From assembly GCF_001427125.1 (NCBI RefSeq), contig NZ_LMGK01000012.1, positions 303,430-367,429 on the forward strand: a stretch of DNA of 64,000 bases, given 5' to 3'. Of the stretch, positions 49,639-59,658 are shown one piece after another. The first letter of the stretch is position 1. Each line of letters begins with the position of its first letter. The stretch comes from Pseudomonas sp. Root562 (GTDB taxonomy: Bacteria > Pseudomonadota > Gammaproteobacteria > Pseudomonadales > Pseudomonadaceae). Both the position numbers and the translations under genes were made by a program. The notes under the pieces are model-generated. The model did no database searches. It saw only the letters and a program-made list of their open reading frames with translations, and had not been told where the DNA came from.

Positions 49639-51225
49639 ATGCGCCTCGCTGCCCTACCGCTGTTGCTTGCCCCTCTGATGCTGAGCCCGCTGGCCCAGGC
49701 TGCCGCCTTGAGCGTCTGCACCGAGGCCAGCCCCGAAGGGTTCGACGTGGTGCAATATAATTCGTTGACCACCACCAATGCCTCGGCTGACGTGCTGATG
49801 AACCGCCTGGTGGATTTCGACACCGCCAGCGGCAAAGTGGTCGCCAGCCTCGCCGATAGCTGGGAGGTCAGCCCCGATGGCCTGGTCTACATCTTCAAGT
49901 TGCGCCCGAAGGTGAAATTTCACCGCACCGAGTATTTCAGTCCGAGCCGCGAACTGACCGCCGAAGACGTGAAATTCAGCTTCGACCGTATGCTCGACCC
50001 GGCCAACCCGTGGCACAAAGTCGCCCAGAGCGGCTTTCCGCATGCGCAATCAATGCAACTACCAGCGCTGATCAAGAAAATCGACGCCCTCGACCCGCTG
50101 ACCGTGCGCTTCACCCTCGATCACCCGGACTCGACGTTCCTGCCGACGCTGAGCATGGGTTTTGCCTCGATCTACTCGGCCGAATATGCCGACAAACTGC
50201 TCAAGGCCGGAACCCCGGAAAAGCTCAACAATCAGCCAATCGGTACCGGCCCGTTCGTTTTCAGCCGTTTCCAGAAAGACGCCTCGATCCGCTACAAGGC
50301 CAACCCTGACTATTTCGCTGGCAAGCCTGCGGTCGACCCGTTGATCTTCGCCATCACCCCTGACGCCAACGTGCGATTGCAGAAACTGCGCCGCAACGAG
50401 TGCCAGATTGCCCTGTCGCCCAAACCACTGGACGTACAAGCCGCGCTGAAAGAACCGACCTTGAAAGTCGAAAAGACTGACGCCTTCATGACCGCGTTCG
50501 TCGCCCTGAACAGTCAGCATCCGCCGCTGGACAAGCCAGAAGTTCGCCAGGCGATCAACCTTGCCTTCGACAAGGCCAACTACGTGAAGGCCGTGTTCGA
50601 AGACACCGCCGAACCCGCCAGCGGGCCGTACCCGCCCAACACCTGGAGCTACGCCAGGGGCTTGCCGGGTTACCCCCACGATGTCGAGAAAGCCAAGGCA
50701 TTGATGGTCAAGGCCGGGCTCAAGGACGGTTTTCAGACGACGATCTGGACACGCCCCTCTGGCAGCCTGTTAAACCCTAATCCGAGTCTCGGCGCCCAAT
50801 TGCTGCAATCCGATCTTGCGGAAATCGGCATCCAGGCGGAAATCCGGGTGATCGAATGGGGCGAACTGATCCGCCGCGCCAAGGCCGGTGAGCACGACAT
50901 CCTGTTCATGGGCTGGGCCGGCGATAACGGCGACCCGGACAACTTCCTCACGCCGCAGTTTTCCTGCGCCGCGGTCAAGTCCGGCACCAACTTCGCTCGC
51001 TACTGCAATGCCGATCTGGACAAGCTGATCAGCGCCGGCAAGACCACCGGCGAGCAAGGCGTGCGCAGCAAGCTTTACGAACAGGCGCAAACGCAGATTC
51101 AGCAACAGGCGCTGTGGCTACCGCTCGCTCACCCGACGGCATTCGCGTTGACGCGCAAGGATGTCGAGGGGTATTCGGTGAGCCCGTTCGGCCGTCAGGA
51201 CTACTCGAAGGTCAACCTCAAGTAG
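49639..51225 (+). CDS. Peptide/dipeptide ABC transporter substrate-binding protein
   Basis: 528 residues. Signal peptide about 1-21; SBP family 5 (DppA/OppA) fold with the opening strand LSVCTEASPEGFD, the ELTAEDVKFSFDRMLDP segment and FMGWAGDNGDPDNFL near the C-terminus. Matches PA5317, one of several DppA-like peptide-binding proteins feeding the DppBCDF transporter encoded elsewhere. No permease genes are adjacent, so it is an orphan binding protein. Confidence 0.92.
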   Translation: MRLAALPLLLAPLMLSPLAQAAALSVCTEASPEGFDVVQYNSLTTTNASADVLMNRLVDFDTASGKVVASLADSWEVSPDGLVYIFKLRPKVKFHRTEYFSPSRELTAEDVKFSFDRMLDPANPWHKVAQSGFPHAQSMQLPALIKKIDALDPLTVRFTLDHPDSTFLPTLSMGFASIYSAEYADKLLKAGTPEKLNNQPIGTGPFVFSRFQKDASIRYKANPDYFAGKPAVDPLIFAITPDANVRLQKLRRNECQIALSPKPLDVQAALKEPTLKVEKTDAFMTAFVALNSQHPPLDKPEVRQAINLAFDKANYVKAVFEDTAEPASGPYPPNTWSYARGLPGYPHDVEKAKALMVKAGLKDGFQTTIWTRPSGSLLNPNPSLGAQLLQSDLAEIGIQAEIRVIEWGELIRRAKAGEHDILFMGWAGDNGDPDNFLTPQFSCAAVKSGTNFARYCNADLDKLISAGKTTGEQGVRSKLYEQAQTQIQQQALWLPLAHPTAFALTRKDVEGYSVSPFGRQDYSKVNLK

Positions 51226-51244
51226 AAACCATGGGAGCGGTTTT

Positions 51245-51340
51245 TGTGGCGAGGGAGCTTGCTCCCGCTGGGCTGCGTGCGGCCCCAAAGATCTTGTGAA
51301 CGCTGCGCATCCAGGCGGGAGCAAGCTCCCTCGCCACAAA
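51245..51340. repeat. Paired REP element
   Basis: Inverted pair of the GTGGCGAGGGAGCTTGCTCC unit between the binding protein gene and radC. Confidence 0.9.
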
Positions 51341-51362
51341 AAAGCTCGCTCTCGGCGCCCCG

Positions 51363-52037
51363 CTACATCCACCCGTACTCGGCCATGGACAGCGGATCAC
51401 CGTCACCGATGATGAAATGGTCGAGCACCCGCACATCGATCAGCTCAAGCGCCGTTTGCAGGCGCTTGGTCAGCACCCGGTCGGCTTGGCTGGGGTCGGA
51501 GTTGCCCGACGGGTGGTTGTGGCAGAGGATCAACGCCGCGGCGTTATTGGCCAAAGCGCGCTTGACCACCTCTCGCGGATGAACACTGGTGTTGTCGATG
51601 GAACCGCGAAACAGCGTCTCGAACGTCAAAACCTGATGCCTGGAATCGAGAAACAGACAACCAAACACCTCATGTGGCTCATGACGCAACATCGATTTCA
51701 GGTACTCACGAACCGCATGCGGATTTTCCAGTGCCGACTTTTGGCGCGCACGCTCGGCCAAATGACGCCTGCTCATTTCTTGAGCAGCCTGCAACTGTGC
51801 AAACTTCGCCGGCCCGAGCCCCAACTGCTTGCTGAACGTTTCCTGATCGGCCTCCAGCAACGAACGCAGGCTGCCAAACTCGTTCAACAAATGCCGCGCC
51901 AGGTCCACGGCGCTTTTACCCACTACGCCCGTGCGTAAGAAAATTGCCAGCAATTCGGCGTCCGACAGGCTTCCTGAACCTTGTTCAAGCAACCTCTCCC
52001 GCGGCCGTTCAGCCGCCGGCCAATCACGAATACTCAT
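51363..52037 (-). CDS. radC: RadC/YicR-family JAMM protein
   Basis: 224 residues. N-terminal helix-hairpin-helix region (about 1-100) and C-terminal JAB/MPN domain with zinc motif [14 protein letters not shown] plus an upstream Glu. Despite the name, a DNA repair role is not established. Diverges from coaBC. Confidence 0.93.
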   Translation of the reverse strand: MSIRDWPAAERPRERLLEQGSGSLSDAELLAIFLRTGVVGKSAVDLARHLLNEFGSLRSLLEADQETFSKQLGLGPAKFAQLQAAQEMSRRHLAERARQKSALENPHAVREYLKSMLRHEPHEVFGCLFLDSRHQVLTFETLFRGSIDNTSVHPREVVKRALANNAAALILCHNHPSGNSDPSQADRVLTKRLQTALELIDVRVLDHFIIGDGDPLSMAEYGWM

Positions 52038-52172
52038 AACACCTCCCTGTCTGTGGGCGCCGCTGTTCCGTAGCGGACGCTGTGATATCGTAGCCCATCT
52101 TTTTTGCGAGCGATTTCACTCCTGGGGAGGGGGTATCGCCACGCAGTCATCAACGAATTGAAAGGCAGGCCT

Positions 52173-53381
52173 ATGCAGCGGCTGTATCGGAAACGCATTG
52201 TTCTGGGCGTCGGCGGCGGCATCGCTGCCTACAAGAGCGCCGACCTGGTTCGCCGGTTGATGGACCAGGGTGCCGAAGTCCGCGTGGTCATGACCCGTGG
52301 CGGCGCCGAGTTCATAACCCCGCTGACCATGCAGGCCCTGTCCGGGCATCCTGTGCACCTCGACCTGCTGGACCCGGCAGCCGAAGCGGCCATGGGCCAC
52401 ATCGAACTGGCCAAATGGGCCGATCTGGTACTGATCGCGCCTGCCACAGCGGATTTGCTCGCCCGTCTGGCCCAAGGCATTGCCGATGACTTGCTGACCA
52501 CGCTGGTACTGGCCACCGACGCCGTTGTCGCCGTTGCGCCGGCGATGAACCAGGCCATGTGGCGCGACCCTGCCACCCAGGCCAACCTGCAGACCCTCGA
52601 AAGCCGTGACATCAAGGTGTTCGGCCCGGCCTCCGGTAGCCAGGCCTGCGGCGACGTGGGTCTTGGGCGCATGCTCGAAGCCACCGACCTCGCCCTGCTC
52701 GCCGCCGACTGCTTCCAGCGTCAGGCGCTGACCGGCAAACACGTGGTGATTACCGCGGGGCCGACCCAGGAAAACATTGATCCGGTGCGCTACATCACTA
52801 ACCACAGCTCCGGCAAAATGGGCTTCGCCCTGGCCGAAGCCGCCGTAGAAGCCGGTGCCCGAGTCACGCTGATCAGTGGCCCGGTGCACCTGCCGACACC
52901 GGATCGCGTCAGCCGCATCGATGTAGTGAGCGCCCGCGACATGCTCGCTGCGTGCGAAGCCGCGATTCCTTGTGACGTTTTCATCGCCTCGGCTGCGGTC
53001 GCGGATTACCGCCCGGAAGTCGTCGCCCCACAAAAACTCAAGAAAGACCCTACGAGCGGCGACGGTTTTGTCCTGCAAATGGTGCGCAACCCAGACATCC
53101 TGGCCAGCATCGCCACCCGCCCCGACCGTCCGTTCAGTGTCGGTTTCGCCGCTGAAACCGAACACCTGCTTGATTACGCTGCCCGCAAGCTGAAAGACAA
53201 GAACCTCGATTTGATCGTCGCCAACGACGTCGCCAACCCGAGCATTGGGTTCAACAGCGAAGAAAACGCCTGCAGCGTGATCGACCGTGAGCTTCACGCC
53301 ACACTTTTCGCCCAGACCAGCAAGAGCAAGATTGCTCGCCAGCTGATCACTTTTATCGCCGAACGTCTGAACCAGGTTTAA
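52173..53381 (+). CDS. coaBC: Bifunctional phosphopantothenoylcysteine decarboxylase/synthetase
   Basis: 402 residues. The N-terminal flavoprotein CoaC (about 1-185) has [22 protein letters not shown] and the redox Cys in [11 protein letters not shown]. The C-terminal CoaB (about 190-400) has [24 protein letters not shown] and KLKKD. Two steps of coenzyme A synthesis. ATG 52173 is the family start. Followed by dut after 5 bases. Confidence 0.96.
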   Translation: MQRLYRKRIVLGVGGGIAAYKSADLVRRLMDQGAEVRVVMTRGGAEFITPLTMQALSGHPVHLDLLDPAAEAAMGHIELAKWADLVLIAPATADLLARLAQGIADDLLTTLVLATDAVVAVAPAMNQAMWRDPATQANLQTLESRDIKVFGPASGSQACGDVGLGRMLEATDLALLAADCFQRQALTGKHVVITAGPTQENIDPVRYITNHSSGKMGFALAEAAVEAGARVTLISGPVHLPTPDRVSRIDVVSARDMLAACEAAIPCDVFIASAAVADYRPEVVAPQKLKKDPTSGDGFVLQMVRNPDILASIATRPDRPFSVGFAAETEHLLDYAARKLKDKNLDLIVANDVANPSIGFNSEENACSVIDRELHATLFAQTSKSKIARQLITFIAERLNQV

Positions 53382-53386
53382 TTTAC

Positions 53387-53842
53387 ATGCACGCTTTGCA
53401 AGCCAAGATCCTCGACCCCCGCATCGGCACCGAATTCCCGCTGCCACAGTACGCCACGCCAGGCTCCGCCGGCCTCGACCTGCGCGCCATGCTGGAGCAG
53501 GACACCGTCATCAAACCAGGTGAAACCGTGCTGATCCCTACCGGTCTGTCGGTCTATATCGGTGACCCGAACCTGGCGGCGCTGATCCTGCCGCGTTCGG
53601 GCATGGGCCATAAGCACGGCATCGTGCTGGGCAATCTGGTCGGCCTGATCGACTCCGATTACCAGGGACCGCTGATGGTATCCTGCTGGAACCGCGGCCA
53701 GACCGAATTCACCATGCCGGTTGGCGAGCGCCTGGCGCAATTGGTGCTGGTACCCGTTGTGCAGGCTCACTTCGAGATGGTTGAAGAATTCGTTGAAACC
53801 GAGCGCGGCACGGGTGGTTTCGGCCATAGCGGCACCAAGTAA
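53387..53842 (+). CDS. dut: dUTP pyrophosphatase
   Basis: 151 residues, trimeric. All five motifs visible: [35 protein letters not shown] (core PRSGMG), RLAQLV and C-terminal GGFGHSGT. Hydrolyses dUTP to dUMP, keeping uracil out of DNA. Operon with coaBC. Confidence 0.97.
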   Translation: MHALQAKILDPRIGTEFPLPQYATPGSAGLDLRAMLEQDTVIKPGETVLIPTGLSVYIGDPNLAALILPRSGMGHKHGIVLGNLVGLIDSDYQGPLMVSCWNRGQTEFTMPVGERLAQLVLVPVVQAHFEMVEEFVETERGTGGFGHSGTK

Positions 53843-53856
53843 CCGGATAAAGACAT

Positions 53857-53953
53857 TGTGGCGAGGGAGCTTGCTCCCGCTGAGCTGCGTAGCGGCCCAA
53901 AAGATTTCATGGGAGCTGCGCACCCAAGCGGGAGCAAGCTCCCTCGCCACAAA
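53857..53953. repeat. Paired REP element
   Basis: Inverted pair of the GTGGCGAGGGAGCTTGCTCC unit after dut. The rest of the 53843-54149 gap shows nothing I can name beyond the expected algC promoter. Confidence 0.9.
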
Positions 53954-54149
53954 AATCTCGACATACTGCGGCGGTTTTAACACCGTAAATCAAGGTTTTG
54001 CCGGCCGAAAGCCACGCCCGTCGAGGCGTCATGGCCCTTTCACACCACGAACTCTCTGTGGAAATCGCCGTCATACCCTTCAGTTTGAGCCGGCCGCCCC
54101 GTGATTCGGCGGCCTGTCCAGTCACTTTCGAGATGGAGCATTTCCACAG

Positions 54150-55547
54150 ATGAACACCCCGGCCAAAATTGCACCCAAGTTCCCTGACAGCATCTTCCGC
54201 GCCTATGACATCCGTGGCACTGTCCCGGAGTTCCTGAACGCCGAGACCGCCTACTGGATTGGCCGCGCTGTCGGCTCCCAAAGCCTTGCGCAGGGCGAGC
54301 CCAATGTATCCGTTGGCCGTGATGGTCGCCTGTCAGGCCCGGAACTGGTGGAAAAATTGATTCAAGGCATCGCCGACAGCGGCTGCCACGTCAGCGATGT
54401 CGGCCTGGTGCCAACCCCTGCGTTGTACTACGCCGCCAACGTGCTGGCCGGCAAATCCGGCGTGATGCTGACCGGCAGCCACAACCCGTCGAACTACAAC
54501 GGTTTCAAAATCGTCATTGCCGGCGACACCCTGGCCAACGAACAGATCCAGGCCCTGCATGAGCGCCTCAAGACCAATAACCTGAGCAGCGGGCAAGGCA
54601 GCATCAGCAAAGTCGAAATTCTCGATCGCTACAGCACCGAAATTGTCCAGGACATCAAACTGGCTCGACGCCTGAAAGTGGTGGTCGATTGCGGCAACGG
54701 CGCGGCAGGCGTGATTGCCCCGCAACTGATCGAAGCGCTGAACTGCGAAGTCATCCCGCTGTTCTGCGAAGTCGACGGCAACTTCCCGAACCACCACCCG
54801 GATCCGGGCAAGCCTGAAAACCTTGAAGACCTGATCGCCAAGGTCAAGCAAACCAATGCTGACATCGGCCTGGCCTTCGATGGCGATGGCGACCGTGTCG
54901 GTGTGGTGACCAACACCGGCAGCATCGTCTACCCGGACCGCCTGCTGATGCTGTTCGCCCGCGACGTCGTAGCGCGCAACCCGGGCGCTGAAATCATCTT
55001 CGACGTCAAATGCACCCGCCGCCTGATCCCGCTGATCAAGGAATATGGCGGTCGTTCGCTAATGTGGAAGACTGGTCACTCGTTGATCAAAAAGAAAATG
55101 AAACAATCCGGTGCCCTGTTGGCCGGCGAAATGAGCGGGCACATCTTCTTCAAGGAGCGCTGGTTCGGTTTCGACGACGGCATTTACAGCGCTGCGCGCT
55201 TGCTGGAAATCCTCAGCAAGGAAAAATCCTCGGCCGAAGAGCTGTTCGCGACGTTCCCGAACGATATTTCTACGCCTGAAATCAATATCCATGTGACCGA
55301 AGAGAGCAAATTCAGCATCATTGATGCATTGCACGACGCGCAATGGGGCGAAGGCGCTGACCTGACCACCATCGACGGCGTGCGAGTCGACTATGCCAAA
55401 GGCTGGGGCCTGGTTCGCGCCTCCAACACCACACCGGTGCTGGTACTGCGTTTCGAGGCCGATGACGAGGCAGAACTTTCGCGCATCAAGGACGTTTTCA
55501 AAGTCCAGTTGAAGCGCGTTGCACCTGATCTCCAACTACCGTTCTGA
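54150..55547 (+). CDS. algC: Phosphomannomutase/phosphoglucomutase AlgC
   Basis: 465 residues. Interconverts mannose-6-P/mannose-1-P and glucose-6-P/glucose-1-P for alginate, LPS, Psl and rhamnolipid sugars. Catalytic phosphoserine Ser110 in LTGSHNPSNYNG; metal loop FDGDGDRVG; sugar-specificity loop GEMSGH; phosphate-binding RASNTTP. Two residues longer at the N-terminus than PA5322. Confidence 0.97.
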   Translation: MNTPAKIAPKFPDSIFRAYDIRGTVPEFLNAETAYWIGRAVGSQSLAQGEPNVSVGRDGRLSGPELVEKLIQGIADSGCHVSDVGLVPTPALYYAANVLAGKSGVMLTGSHNPSNYNGFKIVIAGDTLANEQIQALHERLKTNNLSSGQGSISKVEILDRYSTEIVQDIKLARRLKVVVDCGNGAAGVIAPQLIEALNCEVIPLFCEVDGNFPNHHPDPGKPENLEDLIAKVKQTNADIGLAFDGDGDRVGVVTNTGSIVYPDRLLMLFARDVVARNPGAEIIFDVKCTRRLIPLIKEYGGRSLMWKTGHSLIKKKMKQSGALLAGEMSGHIFFKERWFGFDDGIYSAARLLEILSKEKSSAEELFATFPNDISTPEINIHVTEESKFSIIDALHDAQWGEGADLTTIDGVRVDYAKGWGLVRASNTTPVLVLRFEADDEAELSRIKDVFKVQLKRVAPDLQLPF

Positions 55548-55564
55548 TTCACCCGGAGCCCTGA

Positions 55565-56470
<906 letters not shown>

Positions 56471-56484
56471 TCAATAAAGACGAA

Positions 56485-56572
56485 AAAGATCGCAGCCTGC
56501 GGCAGCTCCAACTGGATTGTTTCGGATGTACGAAACTTCCGTAGGAGTTGAACAAGTCTGCGATCTTTTTTA
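56485..56572. repeat. Inverted repeat with GATCGCAG ends
   Basis: AAAAGATCGCAGCCTGCGGCAGCTCC at the left is mirrored by CTGCGATCTTTTTT on the right. This is another dispersed Pseudomonas intergenic repeat type; it could also terminate argB transcription. Confidence 0.6.
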
Positions 56573-56672
56573 TGCCTACAGGAATTGCCCGACGCAAATA
56601 AGCGAAACGTCCGACATCCCAAAAGAAACAATCTGCATACGATCTTCCCTGAATCCACAGGAGATCTTCCCC

Positions 56673-56885
56673 ATGCAAAAAGACTACGTTCCCTACGGCA
56701 GCGACGTTTCAGCAGGCACCTACGCATGCGCAGATTGCGGGCGCGAATACAGCAATCAATCAAAGACTTCTCTTCCACCGTGCCCGGACTTCCAACCAGG
56801 GACCCACGTACTCAATGGCTGGAACATCCTGACCGGCCAAGGTGATGCCGTGGCAGATCCGTACCCAAACGAGCCTGCCAAGTAA
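56673..56885 (+). CDS. Small zinc-ribbon-like protein
   Basis: 70 residues. ATG 56673 follows AGGAG. CADCGREYSNQSKTSLPPCPDF (Cys at about 20, 23 and 37) resembles half a zinc ribbon with a His in the following GTHVLN. Similar short proteins are annotated as zinc-ribbon-containing hypotheticals. Function unknown; 17 bases before the next gene, probably one operon. Confidence 0.7.
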   Translation: MQKDYVPYGSDVSAGTYACADCGREYSNQSKTSLPPCPDFQPGTHVLNGWNILTGQGDAVADPYPNEPAK

Positions 56886-56902
56886 TCACGGAGGTCTGAA
56901 CC

Positions 56903-57475
56903 ATGCAGATCTCGTTCACGATCGATGCCCAGGCTTTCAACCTCGAGCAGAAGGAGCCGGTGAAAAAGACCTTGAGGATTTCCGACGGCGAAATCGCCCA
57001 TGCCCTGGAGCGAATAGCCAAGGCGAGCCTGACCGAATACCTGAAGATGCTGGTCGAAGGCGGCATGCCCAGCAGGGCCGATGAGGCCAAGCAGGATCGA
57101 TTGCTCTACCTGATTCAAAGTTACTTCGGGCAAACGTTGCCCACTGAATCGCAAATATCGACGATTTTCCAACTGACGCAGAGCCAGAGTAAAACCCTGT
57201 TGAAAAACACGGTTTCACGGTTTCGCAATCAACTGGACGAGATCCTCCAGCACAGCATGCGATCAGTGATCGAAACGGCCGAGCATGCGCAGACGGTTTA
57301 TCTGGTGGTGATCAGTTCAGACGTGATTCGCGATGAGCTGAACATGCTGATCACACAAAACGAGCCGACCTTCAAACCCATCACCAAACGCAAGGGCAGT
57401 GCCGGGCAGTTCGAAATCAGCGAAGACTCCCACGCTTTGTTGTGCCAAACCCTGAGGCTCAATGCCGTTCAGTGA
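56903..57475 (+). CDS. Hypothetical protein, helical, cytoplasmic
   Basis: 190 residues; I do not recognise the family. GGAGG precedes the ATG. It is rich in helix-forming sequence, with a central region (ESQISTIFQLTQSQSKTLLKNTVSRFRNQL) that could be a DNA-binding helix-turn-helix, then a beta-like segment YLVVISSDVIRDEL. Overlaps the next gene by 14 bases, so the two are probably co-translated. Confidence 0.75.
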   Translation: MQISFTIDAQAFNLEQKEPVKKTLRISDGEIAHALERIAKASLTEYLKMLVEGGMPSRADEAKQDRLLYLIQSYFGQTLPTESQISTIFQLTQSQSKTLLKNTVSRFRNQLDEILQHSMRSVIETAEHAQTVYLVVISSDVIRDELNMLITQNEPTFKPITKRKGSAGQFEISEDSHALLCQTLRLNAVQ

Positions 57476-57845
57476 CATTGTCGCGGTCAGCGGCTTGCTG
57501 CTGACCCTGACCACATTCATGTTCAACCTGGCTTGGCCACGGTTGCATGAGGCGCTGGAACTGGATGACAAAGAGTCAGGCCCGTTGGCCAGAAAACGCA
57601 GCCGGGGGAAAGTGCTGGGGGTTTTGTTTAGCCGCGCCGTACCGCTGACGTGCGCCTTCATGGCGCTGTTTTACGTCAACTTGCCAGCCGCCGTGAGGAT
57701 CATTAGAAGCAGCACGCTGGATCTATGGGATTTCAACGTGGACCGAACGCTTTACGTGTTAGTCGTCGTGGCACTGCTGGTGTTTGCGCTGTTCAACCTG
57801 GGGTTGGCATTAAAACTGGTCGGAAAATGGCGAAAACTGCGCTGA
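57462..57845 (+). CDS. Hypothetical inner-membrane protein
   Basis: 127 residues with three predicted membrane helices (about 5-22, 50-75 and 95-118) and basic cytoplasmic ends. Family not recognised. Coupled to the preceding unknown gene and ended by a strong terminator. Confidence 0.72.
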   Translation: MPFSDIVAVSGLLLTLTTFMFNLAWPRLHEALELDDKESGPLARKRSRGKVLGVLFSRAVPLTCAFMALFYVNLPAAVRIIRSSTLDLWDFNVDRTLYVLVVVALLVFALFNLGLALKLVGKWRKLR

Positions 57846-57856
57846 CGACTCAAAAC

Positions 57857-57894
57857 AAAAGACCCCACTCAGCCTGGCTGAGCGGGGTCTTTTT
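57857..57894 (+). terminator. Terminator after the unknown three-gene unit
   Basis: AAAAGACCCC-GCTCAGC-type stem (AGACCCC ... GGGGTCT with an inner CTCAGC/GCTGAG) followed by five T, 12 bases after the stop. Confidence 0.88.
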
Positions 57895-57924
57895 CTGCCT
57901 GCAATCCCTGCGACAATCCACCTT

Positions 57925-58020
57925 TTGTGACGAGGGAGCTTGCTCCCGCTTGAGTGCGCAGCACTCACAAACTTTTTGGGTCTGCTACGCAGCCCAGCGG
58001 GAGCAAGCTCCCTCGCCACA
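57925..58020. repeat. Paired REP element
   Basis: Inverted pair of the GAGGGAGCTTGCTCCCGCT unit between the unknown genes and pyrE, followed by a lone CAGGCTCGCTCCCACA arm. Confidence 0.9.
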
Positions 58021-58048
58021 CAGGCTCGCTCCCACAGGGGGATTGTGG

Positions 58049-58693
58049 TCAGACGCCGAACTGCGCGCGGTAGGCTTCAACCGCCGGCAAATGCTGCTTG
58101 AGCTGCGGATCATCGGCCAGGAACTCCAGCACCTGGTTCAACGAAACAATGCTGATCACCGGGATACCGAAATCACGCTCGACTTCCTGGATCGCCGACA
58201 ACTCACCATTGCCACGTTCTTGACGGTTCAGGGCAATCAGCACGCCAGCTGCCTTGGCGCCGTCCTGGGAAGCGATGATCTGCATCACTTCGCGGATAGC
58301 GGTGCCGGCGGTGATCACGTCGTCGATGATCAGCACATCGCCGGTCAAAGGCGCGCCGACCAGGCTGCCGCCCTCGCCGTGGGCCTTGGCTTCCTTGCGG
58401 TTGAAACACCATGGCAGGTCACGGTTGTGATGCTCGGCCAATGCCACGGCCGTGGTCGCCGCCAAAGGGATGCCTTTGTAGGCAGGACCGAACAGAACAT
58501 CGAACGCAATACCGCTTTCGGCGATGGCAGCGGCGTAGAAACGACCCAGCTGCGCCAGGGCCGAACCTGAATTGAACAGGCCCGCATTGAAGAAGTAAGG
58601 ACTGGTACGCCCGGACTTCAGGGTGAACTCACCGAAGCGCAAAACGCCGCGATCGATGGCAAAACGAATGAAATCGCGCTGATACGCTTGCAT
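58049..58693 (-). CDS. pyrE: Orotate phosphoribosyltransferase
   Basis: 214 residues. Orotate plus PRPP to orotidine-5'-phosphate in UMP synthesis. The PRPP loop [16 protein letters not shown] and the flexible [10 protein letters not shown] loop are intact. ATG 58693 ([14 protein letters not shown]) is the family start. Divergent from crc, as in other pseudomonads. Confidence 0.97.
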   Translation of the reverse strand: MQAYQRDFIRFAIDRGVLRFGEFTLKSGRTSPYFFNAGLFNSGSALAQLGRFYAAAIAESGIAFDVLFGPAYKGIPLAATTAVALAEHHNRDLPWCFNRKEAKAHGEGGSLVGAPLTGDVLIIDDVITAGTAIREVMQIIASQDGAKAAGVLIALNRQERGNGELSAIQEVERDFGIPVISIVSLNQVLEFLADDPQLKQHLPAVEAYRAQFGV

Positions 58694-58775
58694 GAAAAAA
58701 ACCCCAAATACCACGGATTTAGCTAATTAGCTTGACGCCGTGTATCATACACGCACGCGATTTTTGGGGCCATTT
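58694..58775. promoter_or_regulatory. pyrE-crc divergent promoter region
   Basis: 82 bases. An extended -10 (TGTATGAT on the minus strand, box at 58744-58749) probably serves pyrE. Two perfect palindromes lie here: AGCTAATTAGCT at 58721-58732 and GTGTATCATACAC at 58740-58752. TTGACG at 58732-58737 may be the -35 box of crc. Confidence 0.5.
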
Positions 58776-59555
58776 ATGCGGATCATCAGTGTGAACGTCA
58801 ATGGTATTCAGGCTGCAGTCGAGCGAGGTTTGCTCAGTTGGCTGCAAGCACAGAATGCCGACGTCATCTGCCTGCAGGACACCCGTGCCTCCGCCTTTGA
58901 ACTGGACGATCCAGCCTTCCAACTGGATGGATACTTCCTTTATGCCTGCGACGCCGAAGTCCCCGCCCAAGGTGGCGTGGCTTTGTACTCGCGGTTGCAA
59001 CCGAAGGCTGTCATCAGCGGTCTCGGTTTCGAGACGGCCGACCGCTACGGGCGCTACCTGCAAGCCGATTTCGACAAAGTCAGTATTGCAACCTTGTTGC
59101 TGCCATCGGGCATGAACGGCGATGAAGACTTGAACCAAAAGTTCAAGCTTATGGATGACTTCGCCAAGTACCTGGACAAGCAACGGCGCAAACGCCGCGA
59201 GTACATTTATTGTGGCTCGCTGTATGTGGCGCAACAGAAGCTGGACATCAAGAACTGGCGCGACAGCCAGCAATCTCCGGGCTTCCTGGCGCCTGAACGG
59301 GCCTGGATGGACGAGATTGTCGGCAATATGGGGTATGTCGATGCCCTGCGCGAAGTCAGCCGTGAAGGTGACCAGTACAGCTGGTGGCCGGACAACGAAC
59401 AGGCCGAAATGCTCAACCTCGGCTGGCGCTTCGATTACCAGCTGCTGACCCCGGGTCTGCGCCGCTTCGTACGCAGCGCCCGCCTGCCACGCCAGCCACG
59501 GTTCTCGCAGCACGCGCCGCTGATCGTGGACTACGATTGGACGCTGACGATCTAA
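58776..59555 (+). CDS. crc: Catabolite repression control protein Crc
   Basis: 259 residues, exactly the length of P. aeruginosa Crc. It has the exonuclease/endonuclease/phosphatase fold (MRIISVNVNGIQAAVERG, ICLQDTRA, RFDYQLLTPGL) but catalytic residues of true nucleases are altered; for example the final SQHAPLIVDYD replaces the usual SDHxPL. With Hfq it represses translation of catabolic mRNAs carrying AAYAANAA sites. ATG 58776 chosen by family start. Confidence 0.96.
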   Translation: MRIISVNVNGIQAAVERGLLSWLQAQNADVICLQDTRASAFELDDPAFQLDGYFLYACDAEVPAQGGVALYSRLQPKAVISGLGFETADRYGRYLQADFDKVSIATLLLPSGMNGDEDLNQKFKLMDDFAKYLDKQRRKRREYIYCGSLYVAQQKLDIKNWRDSQQSPGFLAPERAWMDEIVGNMGYVDALREVSREGDQYSWWPDNEQAEMLNLGWRFDYQLLTPGLRRFVRSARLPRQPRFSQHAPLIVDYDWTLTI

Positions 59556-59596
59556 ACACTTGTCGCTGACAATGAAGTTCGACGTTGTTCGAAGAT

Positions 59597-59633
59597 AAAA
59601 AAATGCCCGTATCGCAGGATACGGGCATTTTTT
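59597..59633. terminator. Bidirectional terminator between crc and gltS
   Basis: AAAAAATGCCCGTATC / GATACGGGCATTTTTT hairpin between convergent genes. Confidence 0.9.
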
Positions 59634-59658
59634 ATGGCGGTGCTCAGTGACCGGTACT

